DNA from: Mycobacterium sp. DL440
GTDB taxonomy: Bacteria > Actinomycetota > Actinomycetes > Mycobacteriales > Mycobacteriaceae
Direction of reading: 5' to 3'
Assembly: GCF_011745145.1 (NCBI RefSeq)
Contig: NZ_CP050191.1
Span: 2,900,296-2,964,295, forward strand
DNA: 64,000 bases
This document shows positions 17,452-26,691 of this stretch, piece by piece. The position numbers and the translations under genes are program-made. The notes beneath the pieces are model-generated. The model saw only the letters and a program-made list of their open reading frames with translations. It made no database searches and had not been told where the DNA came from. How positions within the stretch are numbered: position 1 is the stretch's first letter; every line of letters starts with the position of its first letter.

Positions 17452-18198
17452 ATGAGCACAAACACACTGACCGGACGACGCGCACTGGTGACCGGCGGAT
17501 CCCGCGGAATCGGCGCCGGAATCGTGCGACGGCTCGCCGCCGACGGCGCCGCGGTGGCGTTCACCTACGGGGCCTCTGCCGCCGAGGCCGACAAGCTGGT
17601 CGCCGAGTTGAGTGCGGACGGCGCGAAGGTCGTCGCAATCCAGGCTGACAGCGCCGATCCAGCGCAGGTAGCGAACGCCGTCGAAGAGGCGGTGGGCGCG
17701 CTCGGCGGATTGAACGTATTGGTCAACAACGCCGGAACCGCCTACATGGCACCGATCGATGAGTTCCCGCAGGAGCAGTTCGACCGACTGGTCGCCATCA
17801 ACATCGGCGGGGTGTACTCGGCCATCCGCAGTGCGGTCGGCCATCTCGGGGAGGGATCCCGCATCATCAACATCGGCAGCATCAACGCCGACCGCGTCCC
17901 GACTGGCGGAACCGCCGTATACGCGATGACCAAGGGAGCGGTGTCCTCCCTGACGCGCGCGCTGGCCCGCGACCTTGGACCCCGGGGTATCACCGTCAAC
18001 AATGTGCAACCCGGTCCGATCGCGACCGATCTGAACCCCGACGAAGGTGAATTCGCCGATGTCGTAAGGCAAACCACCGCGCTGGGCCGCTACGGGCACA
18101 CCAGCGACATCGCCGCCGTGGTGAGCTTCCTGGCCGGCCCGGAGTCGGGCTACGTCACCGGGGCGAACTGGAACGTCGACGGTGGCTTCACCGCCTGA
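17452..18198 (+). CDS. short-chain dehydrogenase/reductase (FabG-like SDR)
   Basis: The 248-residue classical SDR starts at ATG 17452, preceded by AGAAGGA; an upstream ATG at 17437 lacks such a site. Motifs are GGSRGIG (about 16), NNAG near 91, the catalytic Ser in INIGSI and YAMTK near 155. The C-terminus GYVTGANWNVDGG is typical of FabG-like reductases. Its length and fold suggest a 3-oxoacyl- or ketone-reductase role, but the substrate is unknown. It converges on the DUF4185 gene with 4 bases between stops. Confidence 0.85.
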   Translation: MSTNTLTGRRALVTGGSRGIGAGIVRRLAADGAAVAFTYGASAAEADKLVAELSADGAKVVAIQADSADPAQVANAVEEAVGALGGLNVLVNNAGTAYMAPIDEFPQEQFDRLVAINIGGVYSAIRSAVGHLGEGSRIINIGSINADRVPTGGTAVYAMTKGAVSSLTRALARDLGPRGITVNNVQPGPIATDLNPDEGEFADVVRQTTALGRYGHTSDIAAVVSFLAGPESGYVTGANWNVDGGFTA

Positions 18199-18202
18199 TC
18201 GC

Positions 18203-19288
18203 TCACAGGTTGATCGGGTCGGGCCGTTGCGGTTTCCTGGATGTGTCCTTCAGCGTGGACTTGAATTGCATTGCGCGGTATGGCCATCCGGTGTCGGTGC
18301 GCCACTGCGAGACCACCAGCCCGACACCGCCGGTGACGCCGAAGCGCGAACCCGGCAGCAGATAGCCGCCGTATAGCTGGGCGACCTTGCTGTCCGCCTG
18401 GTCCTCGGCGTCCCACGGCGATCCGGTGATCGGTGTCTGAATCGGGGTGGTGTACATGTTGGCCACTGGCGAGGACACCACCCGGTAGCCCAACGCATAT
18501 GAGGACGCGAGGAATCCGCCGAGGACCCATCGGCCGGGGGCGGTGCGGCGGAAGGTCAGCTCGCCCCAGTGCTCGTCGGGTGGGGTGATCGGGGTGGCCT
18601 GGGTTCCCCACTGCCAGCGCCCGTTGACGAAGCCCCAGCTGGAATACTGCGACCGTCGGCCGATCTGATCGGGCCGGACCCGCATCAGGATGATGCCCTT
18701 GTCGCGCTGAAACCCGGTCGCCACCACGTACACCCAGCCGTCGTGGGGGTCGTAGTCCCACGACCAGCATTGGGCATGGCCGTCGTGCAGGTCCGCCGGA
18801 AACTTCGCCTGCTCGCCCAGGTGGGTCCAGGACACCCCGCTATCGTCGGAGCGCCAGATCTCGGTCCAGATGACCGTGCCGAAGCCGTGATTGACGATCG
18901 CGTGCAGGTACAGCGAGTCACCGACGCGCAGCAGATCCGACGGGATCACGGTGCTGATGCCGCCGCGCCGCCATCCGGATGCCTCGTCGTCGTGGAGGTA
19001 ATCCCACAGTTGCCGCGCGTAGGCGGGGTCGGGCCCACCGGCGTATTCGTAGACGATCTCGTGGTTGGCGTCGCCGGTGCCGATCAGTACCACCGGTGAA
19101 CGCCAGTCGCCCTGCCCGACGCGGCTGCCGGAGAACGTGTCACCGAACACCGACACCAACTTGCCGTTGGGGGCGATGATCGACGCGCCGAGATCGGTGG
19201 CGGTGACCCCGAACCGGTCGGTGCGTCCCGGCCCGGTGATGTCGACGACCTTGCCGTCGATCAACGGGACGGCACCGCTCACATGCAC
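18203..19288 (-). CDS. DUF4185 domain protein, short form (probable arabinan-active enzyme)
   Basis: The 361-residue protein consists of a single DUF4185 domain. It shares with the 667-residue protein at the window start the motifs ATDLG, FGDTFS and GDWR in the same order, and has HAQCWSWDYDPHDG and GELTFRRTAPGRW later. No signal peptide is seen at its start. DUF4185 proteins have been associated, to my recollection, with endo-D-arabinanase activity on mycobacterial arabinan. The gene overlaps the secreted-protein gene upstream by 10 bases, so the two are translationally coupled. Confidence 0.8.
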   Translation of the reverse strand: MHVSGAVPLIDGKVVDITGPGRTDRFGVTATDLGASIIAPNGKLVSVFGDTFSGSRVGQGDWRSPVVLIGTGDANHEIVYEYAGGPDPAYARQLWDYLHDDEASGWRRGGISTVIPSDLLRVGDSLYLHAIVNHGFGTVIWTEIWRSDDSGVSWTHLGEQAKFPADLHDGHAQCWSWDYDPHDGWVYVVATGFQRDKGIILMRVRPDQIGRRSQYSSWGFVNGRWQWGTQATPITPPDEHWGELTFRRTAPGRWVLGGFLASSYALGYRVVSSPVANMYTTPIQTPITGSPWDAEDQADSKVAQLYGGYLLPGSRFGVTGGVGLVVSQWRTDTGWPYRAMQFKSTLKDTSRKPQRPDPINL

Positions 19289-19818
19289 AAGCGCAGGCCC
19301 CAGGTCTGACAGTTCAGCGGATAGGTGTCAACCGGAATCTGCAGCGGCCGATCGTATTTCAAGGTGAACGGAAAGGTGTGGATCGCCGGCGCCAACGTGC
19401 CGCCACACGCCTCGTTGTTCGCGACGCTGCGGGTGCCGGTGAGTGCGATGTCGTCGAACTTGTAGGTCTCGTTGGTCGGCGCCCAACTGCCATCCGAGCA
19501 CTGGATGCCCTCGAGCACCGCAGTTGAATAGACCCACTGTCCGCCGGTCAGCCGGGCATCGCCGCCCTTGGTGCCGCGGGTGGTTTCCACGTGCAGTCGG
19601 CACGCCACCGCCAACTCCAGAGGCTCGCGCAGATCTCCGACGGTCGGGACACAGGACGGCCAGACCGACCAGGACTCGTGCGCGAGGCCCTCCTGCGAGT
19701 AGTTGTAGATGCCCTGCATGAGCGGCTCGGCCTGTGCAGGAGCTGCAACCCCCAGGCTGAGTCCGATTCCCAGGGCCGACATCAGGGCGGTCGCGGCCGC
19801 CGTGCGCTTGAAGGTCAC
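19279..19818 (-). CDS. secreted hypothetical protein coupled to DUF4185 gene
   Basis: The 179-residue protein has a textbook signal peptide (MTFKRTAAATAL to PAQA, cleavage about residue 30). The mature part is rich in Trp, Tyr and Thr with six cysteines and reads like a small secreted beta-rich domain (TGGQWVYSTAVLEGIQCSDG). No catalytic motif is recognised. Its last 10 bases overlap the start of the DUF4185 gene. The first DUF4185 gene in the window also has a small exported neighbour, so these may be partner or substrate-targeting proteins; that is inference. Confidence 0.75.
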   Translation of the reverse strand: MTFKRTAAATALMSALGIGLSLGVAAPAQAEPLMQGIYNYSQEGLAHESWSVWPSCVPTVGDLREPLELAVACRLHVETTRGTKGGDARLTGGQWVYSTAVLEGIQCSDGSWAPTNETYKFDDIALTGTRSVANNEACGGTLAPAIHTFPFTLKYDRPLQIPVDTYPLNCQTWGLRLCM

Positions 19819-19948
19819 AATGGGTGAGTATCGCAGTCTTCATCAGCGTCGTCACCGGTATGGGCCCATACGCATCAATCCGGACCTGCCTGACGGCCCC
19901 AGCGGGTGAGCGCACTGGCGGATCGCCCGCGGTGATCCTGGAGAAATC

Positions 19949-21490
19949 GTGACCACACGACCAGCGGTGAAAACGTTGGCAGCAGTCCTGGTGTTCGTGC
20001 TGGCTGCCTGTACGACGGCCTGCTCCACCGGCAACGGGGTGAACCTCGGCGACGAATCGTCGGGCAACCTCATCGCCGCCATCGCCGGCGAACCCGATCA
20101 ACTCGACCCGCACCGGACGAGTGCCTACTTCTCGTTCGAAGTCTTGGAGAACGTGTTCGACACGCTCGTCGAACCGGACGAGAACCTGCAGATGCGCCCC
20201 GCGCTGGCCCGGTCGTGGGAGGTCAGCGACGACCAACTGGCCTGGACCTTTCACCTGCGCGACGGTGTGCGCTGGCATGACGGCAGCCCGTTCACCGCCG
20301 ACGACGTGGTGTATTCGTACCGGCGCATCATCGATGAGCAGCTGACCAATGTCGACAAGTTCAGTGCTGTCATCGGTGTCTCGGCGCTCGATCCCTCTAC
20401 CGTCCGGATCACGGTCTGCCAGCCCACCCCGAACCTGCTGACCAATCTCGGCGGCTTCAAAGGCATGGCGATCGTGCAGCGGGCCAATGTCGAGAGCGGG
20501 CAGATCGCAGCCCATCCCATCGGCACGGGCCCGTTCTCGTTCGCCGCACGGCGTAGCGGCGACTCGATCACGCTCAAGGCCAATCCGCACTACTGGGGAG
20601 GCCCTCCCCCGATTTCCGGGGTGACGTTCCGCTTCATCTCCGAGCCGTCGACGGCGTTGTCGGCGCTGCAGGCCGGCGAGGTCGACTGGACGGATTCGGT
20701 GCCGCCGCAGCGCGTGGCCCAGTTGCGCGACGACGACTCCCTCACACTCGCGGTGACGCCGGGCAACGACTACTGGTACCTGGCACTCAACGAGGCCCGG
20801 CCGCCGTGGAACGACCCACGGGTACGCCAGGCCATCGCGTATGGCATCGACCGCGACGCGATCGCGGCGGCCACCAGCTACCGCACCGCCGCGACCAACC
20901 AGCTGGCGATCCCGCAGGGCAGCCCCTGGTTCACCGACTACCACCGCTACCGCTACGACCTCGATGAGGCAAAAAAGCTGCTGAGCCAGGCCGGTGCCGC
21001 ACCACACGACCTGGACATGCTGGTGACCAGCGAGTACCCCGAGACGGTGACGGCGGCCCAGATCATCGCCGACAACCTTGCGCCCCTTGGCATCACGGTG
21101 AACATTCGCACCGTGGACTTCGCCACGTGGCTCGACGAACAGAACACCGGCCACTTCGACATGCTGATGATGGGCTGGCTCGGGAACATCGACCCGGATG
21201 ACTTCTACTACGCTCAGCACCACACGAACGGCACCAGCAATGCCCAGAAGTTCTCCGACCCCGAGGTTGACCGTTTACTGGACGCGGGCCGCACCGAAAC
21301 CGATGTCGCCAAGCGAAAAGACCTCTACGCCAAGGCCGCAACCCGGATCGCGGATGAGGTCAGCTACATCTACCTGTACAACCCGTCGGTGATCCAGGCG
21401 TGGGCCAACAACCTGTCGGGGTATCAGGTGCGCCGCGACGGCGCCGTCCGATTCCGCACCGCCGACCTGGATCGAGGTGAAATCAGGTGA
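19949..21490 (+). CDS. ABC transporter substrate-binding lipoprotein, peptide/nickel type (SBP_bac_5)
   Basis: The 513-residue protein has a GTG start and an N-terminal lipobox LAAC (Cys21). The mature domain is the dipeptide/oligopeptide-binding fold: EPDQLDPHRTSAYFSFEVLENVFDTL, WTFHLRDGVRWHDGSPFTADDVVYSYRR, a DYWYLALNEARPPWNDPRVRQAI motif and YNPSVIQAW near the end. It is anchored outside the membrane and delivers ligand to the permeases. It is the first gene of a five-gene operon whose junctions overlap by 4 bases. Ligands of this family include peptides, nickel complexes and haem; the sequence does not say which. Confidence 0.9.
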   Translation: MTTRPAVKTLAAVLVFVLAACTTACSTGNGVNLGDESSGNLIAAIAGEPDQLDPHRTSAYFSFEVLENVFDTLVEPDENLQMRPALARSWEVSDDQLAWTFHLRDGVRWHDGSPFTADDVVYSYRRIIDEQLTNVDKFSAVIGVSALDPSTVRITVCQPTPNLLTNLGGFKGMAIVQRANVESGQIAAHPIGTGPFSFAARRSGDSITLKANPHYWGGPPPISGVTFRFISEPSTALSALQAGEVDWTDSVPPQRVAQLRDDDSLTLAVTPGNDYWYLALNEARPPWNDPRVRQAIAYGIDRDAIAAATSYRTAATNQLAIPQGSPWFTDYHRYRYDLDEAKKLLSQAGAAPHDLDMLVTSEYPETVTAAQIIADNLAPLGITVNIRTVDFATWLDEQNTGHFDMLMMGWLGNIDPDDFYYAQHHTNGTSNAQKFSDPEVDRLLDAGRTETDVAKRKDLYAKAATRIADEVSYIYLYNPSVIQAWANNLSGYQVRRDGAVRFRTADLDRGEIR

Positions 21491-22473
21491 ACCTGGCCAC
21501 TTTGAACAAGGTCCGTGCGAGCCATCCGATCGTCGAGTTCCTGGCCCGACGGCTGCTGTACTCGGCGGTGGTGCTCATCGGGGTCCTCATCGTGGTATTT
21601 GCCTTGGTGCACCTGGTGCCGGGCGACCCGGTCCGGATCGCGTTGGGCACCCGCTACACCCCGCAGGCCTACGACGCGCTGCGCGCGGCCAGCGGCATGG
21701 ACCGGCCCATCGTCGAGCAGTTCTTCTCGTACCTCGGCTCGGCGCTCACCGGCGACCTCGGGGTCAGTTTCCGCAACGGCGACCCGGTCACGCTGACCCT
21801 GCTCGACCGACTGCCGGCGACGTTGTCCCTCGGGGTGGTCGGCATCCTCATCGCCCTGGTGATCGCACTGCCCGCCGGCATCTTCTCGGCGCTGCGGGAA
21901 GGCCGGGTCAGCGACGCGATCGTGCGGGTCGCCAGCCAGTTCGGCGTATCGGTCCCGGATTTCTGGTTGGGGATCCTGCTGATCGGGCTGTTCGCCTCGA
22001 CGCTGGGCTGGTTGCCGACCTCGGGATACCGCCCCCTGCTTGCGGATCCGGGCGGCTGGTTGCGCCACATCATCCTGCCCGGGCTGACAGTGGGCCTGGT
22101 GGCCGGCGCGATCATGACCCGCTACGTGCGCTCGGCGGTGCTGGAGGTCGCCGCCATGGGCTATGTCCGCACCGCACGGTCGAAGGGCCTGACCCCACCG
22201 GTGGTCACCTTCCGCCACATCGTGCGCAATGCTCTGCTTCCCGTGTTGACCATCACCGGAATCCAGTTGGCCACGATCCTGGGCGGCGTGATCGTGGTCG
22301 AAGTCGTGTTCGCCTGGCCAGGTTTGGGCCGGCTGGTGTTCAATTCCGTTGCCGCCCGAGATTATCCGGTGATCCAGGGCGCGGTGCTGTTGATCGCGGT
22401 GCTGTTCCTGTTGATCAACCTGCTGGTGGATGTGCTGTATGCGATCGTCGACCCGAGGATCCGGCTGTCATGA
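21487..22473 (+). CDS. ABC transporter permease (DppB/OppB type)
   Basis: The 328-residue integral membrane protein has six predicted spans. It has the DppB N-terminal signature (VLIGVLIVVFALVHLVPGDPVRIALG) and the EAA-loop region YVRTARSKGLTPPVVTFRHIVRNALLPV near 226-253, which docks onto the ATPase. Its GTG start overlaps the upstream stop by 4 bases. It pairs with the DppC-type permease that follows. Confidence 0.92.
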   Translation: MNLATLNKVRASHPIVEFLARRLLYSAVVLIGVLIVVFALVHLVPGDPVRIALGTRYTPQAYDALRAASGMDRPIVEQFFSYLGSALTGDLGVSFRNGDPVTLTLLDRLPATLSLGVVGILIALVIALPAGIFSALREGRVSDAIVRVASQFGVSVPDFWLGILLIGLFASTLGWLPTSGYRPLLADPGGWLRHIILPGLTVGLVAGAIMTRYVRSAVLEVAAMGYVRTARSKGLTPPVVTFRHIVRNALLPVLTITGIQLATILGGVIVVEVVFAWPGLGRLVFNSVAARDYPVIQGAVLLIAVLFLLINLLVDVLYAIVDPRIRLS

Positions 22474-23351
22474 CCACTTCTGAGAATTACCGCGTCGCGT
22501 CATGGCGGCTGTTGTTGTCCAATCCGGTGACGGCGATCAGCGCCGCGGTGCTGCTGGCCGTGCTGGTCGTCGCGGTTGCCGCCACCTGGATCACGCCGTA
22601 CGGCATCAACGACATCGACGTGCCCAGCGCGCTGCAGGGCCCCGGCACCGCCCACTGGTTCGGCACCGATGAGCTCGGCCGCGACGTGTTCTCGCGGGTG
22701 CTGGTGGCGATCGCGGCATCGCTGCGGGTCGCGGTGGTCTCGGTGGCGCTGGCCGCGGTGATCGGCGTGATGGTCGGTGTGCTCGCCGGTTACCGGGGCG
22801 GCTGGATCGACACCGTGGTGATGCGCGTCGTCGATGTGATGTTCGCCTTCCCGGTGTTGCTGCTCGCACTCGCGATCGTCGCGGTCCTCGGCCCCGGCAT
22901 CACCACCACCATGCTGGCCATCGGGATCGTGTACATCCCGATCTTCGCGCGGGTGGCCCGGGCATCGGCCTTGGGCGTACGGGTGGAACCGTTCGTCGCG
23001 GTGTCGCGGAGCATGGGCACCGGCGACGGCTACATCCTGATGCGGCACATCCTGCCGAATATTGCCGGGCCGTTGATCGTTCAGCTGTCCCTGTCACTGG
23101 CGTTCGCGATCCTGGCCGAAGCCGCGCTGTCGTTTCTGGGGTTGGGCATCCAGCCGCCGCAGCCGTCGCTGGGCCGGATGATCTTCGACGCCCAGGGGTT
23201 CGTCACGCTGGCCTGGTGGATGGCAGTGTTTCCGGGCGCGGCGATCTTCGTGATGGTGTTGGCGTTCAACCTGTTCGGCGACGGGATGCGCGATGTGCTC
23301 GATCCCAAGCAACGCACCTCGATCGAGGCCAGAAGGGCGGGGCGACGATGA
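22470..23351 (+). CDS. ABC transporter permease (DppC/OppC type)
   Basis: The 293-residue protein starts at ATG 22470, which overlaps the previous stop by 4 bases. Motifs include the N-terminal HWFGTDELGRDVFSRVLVAIAASL signature of DppC proteins and a cytoplasmic loop VEPFVAVSRSMGTGDGYILMRHILPNI that contacts the ATPase, with six membrane spans. Open sequence upstream of 22470 in this frame is not coding. Confidence 0.92.
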   Translation: MTTSENYRVASWRLLLSNPVTAISAAVLLAVLVVAVAATWITPYGINDIDVPSALQGPGTAHWFGTDELGRDVFSRVLVAIAASLRVAVVSVALAAVIGVMVGVLAGYRGGWIDTVVMRVVDVMFAFPVLLLALAIVAVLGPGITTTMLAIGIVYIPIFARVARASALGVRVEPFVAVSRSMGTGDGYILMRHILPNIAGPLIVQLSLSLAFAILAEAALSFLGLGIQPPQPSLGRMIFDAQGFVTLAWWMAVFPGAAIFVMVLAFNLFGDGMRDVLDPKQRTSIEARRAGRR

Positions 23352-24913
23352 CGGCACCGGTACTGAAAGTCAACGACCTGAAGGTGGCCATCGGCCGCCG
23401 CGAGATCGTGCAAGGTGTGTCGTTCGAGGTGCACCGCGAGCAGACGATCGGCATCGTCGGCGAGTCCGGATCGGGCAAGTCGATGACGGTGCTGGCCGCC
23501 ACCGGTCTGTTGGACGCGCCGGGTGCGGTGACCTCCGGTGCGAGCACGCTGGCCGGTGGCACCCAACTCATCGGGGCGTCGGCGCGGGCACTGCGGGCCG
23601 TGCACGGTAGCCGGATCGGATTCGTCTTCCAGGATCCGGGGACATCGCTGAATCCACTGCTGACGCTGGAACGTCAGATCACCGAAACCCTTGAGACACA
23701 TCGCAAGATGACCCGACGTCAAGCGCGCACCCGGGCCGGCGAGCTGCTCGACGCTGTCGGACTCCCCCAGGGGCGGCTCGATGCCTACCCGCATCAACTG
23801 TCCGGTGGGCAACGCCAGCGGGTGATGATCGCGATCGCCCTGGCCTGCGATCCGGAACTGCTCATCGCCGACGAGCCGACCACCGCGCTCGATGTCACCA
23901 CCCAGGCCCAGATCATCGATCTGGTCGGCGATCTGCAACGGGATTTCGGCACCGCGGTGGTGTGGATCAGCCACGACCTCGGGGTCATCGGCCAGGTGGC
24001 CGACGAGGTCACGGTGCTGCGCGACGGAGAGGTCGTCGAGCAGGCTCCGATCCTCGATGTGTTCGACCATCCGCAGCGCGCTTACACGCGGGAGTTGCTC
24101 GAGGCCCGTCCATTGGTAGACGGGCCCGGGCCTGACTCCGCCCCCGATGACGCACCAGTTCTGTTGCAGGCCAACGGACTTGAGGTGCGCTACGGCGCGG
24201 TGCAGGCGGTCAAGGACGTGTCGTTCGAGATCCGACGGGCGACGACGTTGGGGATCGTCGGTGAATCCGGCTCGGGCAAGTCGACGGTGGCCGCCGCTCT
24301 GACCGGGCTGGCCGCACCGTCGGCAGGTACCGCAACGCTGGCCGGAGACGACGTATTCGCCGGCGGACGTGAGCTACGCCGGCGAATCAGCCTGGTGTTC
24401 CAGGACCCGTTCGCCTCACTCAATCCGCGAGCCCGGGTCAACTCCGCGATCGGTGAGCCGCTGCGCGTACACCGCTTGGCCACAGGGCGGCGCGGCCGCG
24501 CCGAACGGGTGGCTCAGCTGCTCGAGCTCGTCGGCCTGCCAACAGATTTCGCATCCCGCTATCCGCACGAACTGTCCGGAGGGCAACGTCAGCGCGTCAG
24601 CATCGCCCGGGCTCTGGCCACCGAACCCGACGTGTTGATCCTCGACGAGTCCACGGCATCGCTGGACGTGTCCGTGCAGTCGCGGGTGCTTGACCTGCTG
24701 TCCGAGCTACAGCGTGAGCTGGGCCTGACCTATCTCTTCATCGCACACGACCTGGCGGTGGTGCACCGCATGTGCCACGACGTGCTGGTGATGCGCGCCG
24801 GCGAGGTGGTCGAATACGGCCCCGCCGCCGAGTTGTTCGCCACCCCCCGGCACGAGTACACCCGCACACTGCTGGCCGCGGTTCCGCCGGCCAGGCCGCG
24901 TGAGAAGGTGTGA
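23348..24913 (+). CDS. fused dipeptide-type ABC transporter ATPase (DppD-DppF)
   Basis: The 521-residue protein carries two ATPase domains in one chain. Domain 1 (about 1-255) has [17 protein letters not shown] and [12 protein letters not shown]. Domain 2 (about 275-520) has [18 protein letters not shown] and [11 protein letters not shown]. Both have intact Walker A, signature and Walker B motifs. Actinobacterial importers of this class often carry such fusions, where other bacteria have two separate proteins. The start overlaps the DppC stop by 4 bases. The SDR gene follows after 3 bases. Confidence 0.92.
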   Translation: MTAPVLKVNDLKVAIGRREIVQGVSFEVHREQTIGIVGESGSGKSMTVLAATGLLDAPGAVTSGASTLAGGTQLIGASARALRAVHGSRIGFVFQDPGTSLNPLLTLERQITETLETHRKMTRRQARTRAGELLDAVGLPQGRLDAYPHQLSGGQRQRVMIAIALACDPELLIADEPTTALDVTTQAQIIDLVGDLQRDFGTAVVWISHDLGVIGQVADEVTVLRDGEVVEQAPILDVFDHPQRAYTRELLEARPLVDGPGPDSAPDDAPVLLQANGLEVRYGAVQAVKDVSFEIRRATTLGIVGESGSGKSTVAAALTGLAAPSAGTATLAGDDVFAGGRELRRRISLVFQDPFASLNPRARVNSAIGEPLRVHRLATGRRGRAERVAQLLELVGLPTDFASRYPHELSGGQRQRVSIARALATEPDVLILDESTASLDVSVQSRVLDLLSELQRELGLTYLFIAHDLAVVHRMCHDVLVMRAGEVVEYGPAAELFATPRHEYTRTLLAAVPPARPREKV

Positions 24914-24916
24914 GCC

Positions 24917-25657
24917 ATGACTGCTCTGGATGGAAAGGTCGCGCTGGTCACCGGTGCCTCATCGGGACTCGGCGCGGCGGTGGCCCAATTGTTCGCCACA
25001 CGTGGCGCGAAGGTGTTCGGTGTGGCCCGAGACGCCGAGCGGATGGCGACGGTGTTCGAGGATGTGCCCGGCGGCGCGTATGCGTCCGTGGACATCTCCT
25101 CCTCGGAGGCGTGCCGCGACGCGGTGGCGCAGTGCGTCGAGAAGTTCGGCCGACTCGACGCGCTGATCAACGTCGCGGGCTTTCACCAGATGCGCCACAC
25201 CGTCTCGGTGACCGACGAGGACTGGGACAAGGATCTCGCCGTCAACCTCAACGGCCCGTTCTTCCTGTGCCGGGCGGCGCTGCCGCATCTGTTGGAGGCC
25301 GGCGGCAACATCGTCAATGTCGCGTCGATCGCCGGCATCGAGGGCGAGGTGTACTCGGCGGGCTACTGCGCAGCCAAGCACGGACTCGTCGGGCTGACCC
25401 GCGCCCTGGCCATCGAGTTCACCTCGGAACGCCTCCGCGTCAACGCGGTGTGTCCGGGCGGCATGCTGACCCCGCAGACCACCGAGTTCGCCGCCCCGGA
25501 GGACGCGGACTGGAATCTGATCATGAGGATCGCCGCGCCCCGCGGAATGATGGACGTGGCCGATGTCGCCAAGACCATCGCGTTCCTCGCCAGTGACGAC
25601 GCCTCCGCCGTGCACGGTGCGGTCTACATCGTCGACGCGGGTAAGACAGCGGGATGA
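24917..25657 (+). CDS. short-chain dehydrogenase/reductase, last gene of the ABC transporter operon
   Basis: The 246-residue classical SDR has TGASSGLG, NVAG near 88, a catalytic Ser in NVASIAG and YCAAK (Tyr/Lys) near 151. It follows the ATPase by 3 bases, so it is co-transcribed with the importer. This suggests that the imported solute or a product derived from it is oxidised or reduced by this enzyme, which makes a hydroxyl- or keto-bearing substrate more likely than simple peptides. That is inference from operon context. Confidence 0.85.
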   Translation: MTALDGKVALVTGASSGLGAAVAQLFATRGAKVFGVARDAERMATVFEDVPGGAYASVDISSSEACRDAVAQCVEKFGRLDALINVAGFHQMRHTVSVTDEDWDKDLAVNLNGPFFLCRAALPHLLEAGGNIVNVASIAGIEGEVYSAGYCAAKHGLVGLTRALAIEFTSERLRVNAVCPGGMLTPQTTEFAAPEDADWNLIMRIAAPRGMMDVADVAKTIAFLASDDASAVHGAVYIVDAGKTAG

Positions 25658-25671
25658 GCACCGCCGTGCTC
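25656..25671. terminator. small hairpin after the ABC transporter-SDR operon
   Basis: The stem GAGCAC/GTGCTC with loop CGCC immediately follows the SDR stop, and a perfect 12-bp palindrome GCGACGCGTCGC lies just after it at 25678-25689. Both are in the 40-base gap between convergent genes. No T-tract is present, so termination is only suggested. Confidence 0.35.
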
Positions 25672-25697
25672 TCGCGCGCGACGCGTCGCAGCGGGAC

Positions 25698-26525
25698 CTA
25701 GCCGCCCGGCACCACCAGGACCGGCCGGTACGTGCGCTGCAATGTCGCCGCCGCCACGCTGCCCAGCAGCACCTTCTTCAGCGCGGACCGCCCGCGCGAG
25801 CCCACCACCACAACACCGGCCCGTTGATCGTCGGCGAAAGCCACCAGCGCGTCGGCCGTCGCACCGGCACCCGATCCGCGGAACCGGGGTACGAGATGCG
25901 CAGCCTGGGCGGCGGCGACGTCGACCGCACCACCGTCGTCCACGCCGACCGAGACCACCTCACGGTCGGGGAATAGGGCGCCGGCCGCGGCCAGCGCCCG
26001 ATCGGAACCCTTTGAACCGTCGACACCGACCACGACCGGCCCGTCGGCCACCGCGTCGTATTCAGCCGAGATCATGTTCTGGGACACCACGAGCACGGCG
26101 CGGGGTGCATGGTGCACCACCAGATCCGAGACGCTGCCCAGCTTCGAGTCACTCGCGCCCGCGCCGCGCGCACCGACGATCAGCACGTCGGGTTCGAGGT
26201 GTTCGGCCACCTGTGCCAGCCCGAGGCCTTCCCCCGCCCAGGTGCGCTTGACCAGCGCCTCGGGATTCCAGCCGGCGGCCCGGGCCAGGATCATGCCGGT
26301 GTCGACCAGCCGCGCGGCCTCACCCTCGCTCTCACTGTCGACGAGATCGATCAACTCGTCGACGTTGCGCGCCGAGTGCCGCAACCGGGCCCGCAGCCCC
26401 TTACTGCCGAACGGTGGCGTGCACAGATAGACGATTACCGCATCGGCCGCCGGGAACAGTGCAGCACCGTTGTTGATCGCCGCGTTGGCCGCCAGCGACC
26501 CGTCATAACCGAGCACTACCTTCAT
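25698..26525 (-). CDS. tandem universal stress protein (two Usp domains)
   Basis: The 275-residue protein starts at ATG 26525 (MKVVLGYDGS). Residues 1-140 and 145-275 are two Usp domains. Each begins with the V-GxDGS type strand (VVLGYDGSLAANAAI; VVGVDGSKGSDRAL) and ends with the ATP-binding GxRGxG/GSRGRS pattern (VGARGAGASDSKLGSVSDLVVHHA; VVGSRGRSALKKVLLGSVAAA). Mycobacterial tandem Usp proteins are commonly induced under hypoxia and NO through DosR. A DosR-box-like sequence lies 47 bases upstream (26572-26591). It is divergent from the adenylyl cyclase gene. Confidence 0.9.
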   Translation of the reverse strand: MKVVLGYDGSLAANAAINNGAALFPAADAVIVYLCTPPFGSKGLRARLRHSARNVDELIDLVDSESEGEAARLVDTGMILARAAGWNPEALVKRTWAGEGLGLAQVAEHLEPDVLIVGARGAGASDSKLGSVSDLVVHHAPRAVLVVSQNMISAEYDAVADGPVVVGVDGSKGSDRALAAAGALFPDREVVSVGVDDGGAVDVAAAQAAHLVPRFRGSGAGATADALVAFADDQRAGVVVVGSRGRSALKKVLLGSVAAATLQRTYRPVLVVPGG

Positions 26526-26571
26526 CTGCGTCCCCTGGTTCCGTTCGTGCGGCCGGAGTTCGTGTATCCGA

Positions 26572-26591
26572 TTCCAGACTAAAGGGCCGAT
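26572..26591 (-). promoter_or_regulatory. candidate DosR (dormancy) box upstream of the universal stress protein gene
   Basis: TTCCAGACTAAAGGGCCGAT matches the palindromic consensus TTSGGGACTWWAGTCCCSAA at 15 of 20 positions, including the central GACTAAAG. Its distance of 47 bases from the Usp start codon and the gene type are what one expects for a DosR target. It has not been tested, and the mismatches fall in the conserved G and C triplets. Confidence 0.4.
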
Positions 26592-26691
26592 GGCAGTGTC
26601 CATAGGCTCCGGATCGACTTGGGACACCGACCGGAACACAGGTAGCCGACTACCCTATCGGCCGTTCGGGTTACGCGCGCAAGCTCAGCTC

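Noticed and set aside
19328..21223. 631-codon open frame on the minus strand
   Set aside because: It is mostly antisense to the substrate-binding lipoprotein gene and has no domain. It is a GC-bias shadow.
21477..22469. N-terminal extension of the DppC-type permease reading frame
   Set aside because: It lies over the DppB gene in another frame. The DppC start at 22470 overlaps the previous stop by 4 bases, as expected in this operon.
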